Shown piece after piece: positions 63,011 through 64,000 of a stretch of 64,000 nt of DNA (positions are counted from its first letter, which is position 1; every line of letters starts with the position of its first letter). Origin of the DNA: Planctomycetota bacterium (lineage in GTDB: Bacteria > Planctomycetota > Planctomycetia > Pirellulales > Lacipirellulaceae); NCBI GenBank assembly GCA_024278955.1, contig JAJRSE010000071.1:62001-126000 (forward strand), written 5' to 3'. Under the pieces are notes generated by a model that was given only the letters and a program-made list of their open reading frames with translations, made no database searches and had not been told where the DNA came from. The position numbers and the translations under genes were made by a program.

Positions 63011-63688
63011 ATGGAAACTTCGCTTCATCGGCAGCTCAAGTTGCACTACGCCGCGGGATCCGACCAGCTTGAGGTTGCTTTCGAGGGGTATCGCATTGAT
63101 GCGATCCGTGGCAAAGAGTTGATTGAAATCCAGCACGGATCGCTCGCCGCGATTCGCGACAAGATTGCCAAGCTGCTGATCAAACACCGAGTCACCGTAG
63201 TCAAGCCGATTGTGGCCCGTAAAACTTTGGTCAAACTCGACAAGCGAGACGGCGAAGTCGTCGGTCGCCGGTTGAGCCCCAAACGGGGGCAACTTTTGAA
63301 TTTATTCGACGAAATGGTTTACTTCACCCGCGTCTTTCCTCACAAACGACTCACGCTTGAAGTGGCCCTGGTCGAAGTCGAAGAACTCCGTTACCCGGGC
63401 CACGGTCGCCGTCGGCGTCATCGCGAAAACGACTTTCAAGTGGAAGATCAACTGCTCGTTTCGATTCTTGAAACCCATCGATTCAAGACTTTGCGTGATT
63501 TAAGAAGGTTGCTGCCTCGGAGTTTGGAGTCGACGTTTCACACAGGCCAGCTGGCCAAATCGCTGGGCGTGCGACGACCTATCGCCCAACGAATTGCCTA
63601 CTGCATGCGGGAAACCGGCGCCATCCACATTGTGGGCAAACAAGGCAATTCGGTCCTCTATAGCAAGCGGAAACGCCTGGCTGCGTAG
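63011..63688 (+). CDS. Hypothetical protein with PD-(D/E)XK-like N-terminus and C-terminal helix domain
   Basis: A 225-residue protein of unknown function. The N-terminus (YRIDAIRGKELIEIQHGSLA, IRDKIAKLLIKHRVTVV) has the shape of a PD-(D/E)XK nuclease-like core: Asp, then E-x-Q, followed by a helix. The C-terminus (LAKSLGVRRPIAQRIAYCMRE) looks like a winged helix. Highly basic in between (GHGRRRRHREN). Its stop TAG (63686-63688) is within the left end of a 137-bp repeat. The DNA-binding role is inference. Confidence 0.6.
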   Translation: METSLHRQLKLHYAAGSDQLEVAFEGYRIDAIRGKELIEIQHGSLAAIRDKIAKLLIKHRVTVVKPIVARKTLVKLDKRDGEVVGRRLSPKRGQLLNLFDEMVYFTRVFPHKRLTLEVALVEVEELRYPGHGRRRRHRENDFQVEDQLLVSILETHRFKTLRDLRRLLPRSLESTFHTGQLAKSLGVRRPIAQRIAYCMRETGAIHIVGKQGNSVLYSKRKRLAA

Positions 63689-63820
63689 ACACTACCGCAG
63701 CTCAAATTTCGAGTTGGGTGCCACTGCTGGCCTGCCCAGCAGTAGACTCCGGGTACCCGCTTCGCAGTGCTGGACGAGCCAGCAGTGGCACCCGAAAACC
63801 AAGCTGCGATGGAATACGAG
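63684..63820. repeat. 137-bp palindromic element, copy 3 (inverted)
   Basis: Runs opposite to copies 1 and 2: the mirror of their right end is at the left, with GGGTGCCACTGCTGGC, and it ends GAATACGAG. Exactly 137 bp. The left end holds the stop codon of the 63011 gene. Confidence 0.85.
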
Positions 63821-63956
63821 GGGACCATTTGCATCTAACGCTGGGCTTGCGATTGTGTCTGCGAGTGCGTACCCTGCTAGCTTCAAATTGAGTCGCATCA
63901 AGTGGACCTCTTGGTCCTATTTTTCTATCTAAGTTTGTCGGGGGAGGTTTTCTGTC

Positions 63957-64000
63957 ATGAGCGAGCGAAGCGAACTGAAATCCAGATCGCCGGTGCGAAA
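63957..64000 (+). CDS. Start of a further gene (cut by window end)
   Basis: An ATG at 63957 follows a strong GGGGGAGG ribosome site (63940-63947) at about 9 bp and opens a frame MSERSELKSRSPVR to the end of the window. Too short to identify. Confidence 0.55.
   Translation, partial: MSERSELKSRSPVR

Overview
The window looks like a chromosome segment from a planctomycete, most likely of the Pirellulales. Evidence: PEP-CTERM exosortase substrates, one with dockerin-like repeats; a giant Ser/Thr kinase carrying a WD40 array; an LEPR-type N-terminus on a PKD-domain protein; a planctomycete-type C-terminal domain on the 28 kb hypothetical; many short-operon housekeeping genes; weak Shine-Dalgarno signals; and many palindromic intergenic repeats. 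I found no rRNA, tRNA, CRISPR array, intact insertion sequence or prophage.

Layout. 1-4.9 kb: quinone genes (ubiX, ubiE), comB, glycyl-tRNA synthetase. 5.0-7.6 kb: a two-gene cytochrome bc-type complex (Rieske protein and a cytochrome b fused to a di-haem c tail). 7.7-9.6 kb: DHH phosphoesterase and RibF. 9.8-11.6 kb: small accessory patch with a GIY-YIG protein and an integron-integrase fragment. 11.6-16.9 kb: Ppx/GppA-HD phosphatase, NAD(P)HX dehydratase, LarB, a degenerate metallophosphoesterase and a membrane methyltransferase-like protein. 16.9-19.8 kb: an ExeA-like AAA+ ATPase, a ParA/CpsD-like protein with a broken P-loop, and a bitopic membrane protein. 20-28.8 kb: WD40 kinase, PKD surface protein, secreted hypothetical. 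29-32.2 kb: three PEP-CTERM proteins. 33.1-40.6 kb: a divergent secretion-like cluster (M50 protease/HlyD fusion, HlyD adaptor, GAF/HlyD fusion, TolC) with no ABC ATPase. 40.7-44.5 kb: a FAAL-ACP, a HipA-like kinase and a HIRAN protein in one operon. 44.9-49.7 kb: hypotheticals, a HerA-like ATPase, a DUF2780 protein and a ParE/RelE-type toxin-antitoxin pair. 49.8-55.1 kb: PQQ-propeller protein, then a stress/oxygen group (universal stress protein, BON protein, globin-coupled sigma-54 activator, hemerythrin). 55.3-64 kb: glyA, an MntA/HepT pair, response regulator, TPR protein, DUF2617 protein, LysM protein with a degenerate L,D-transpeptidase-like end, pyrE, a nuclease-like hypothetical and the start of one more gene.

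The most notable points are as follows. (1) A protoglobin/sigma-54 activator lies just upstream of a textbook -24/-12 promoter that reads into the hemerythrin gene, with a perfect 8-bp dyad about 72 bp before the predicted start of transcription. (2) The M50/HlyD/GAF-HlyD/TolC cluster looks like an export system built from adaptors alone. (3) Several repeat families (a 137-bp palindrome, a TAG-bordered element, GGATTGCCATCC hairpins) sit exactly at gene stop codons. Functional calls rest on motifs and family resemblance read by eye; no database search was run.
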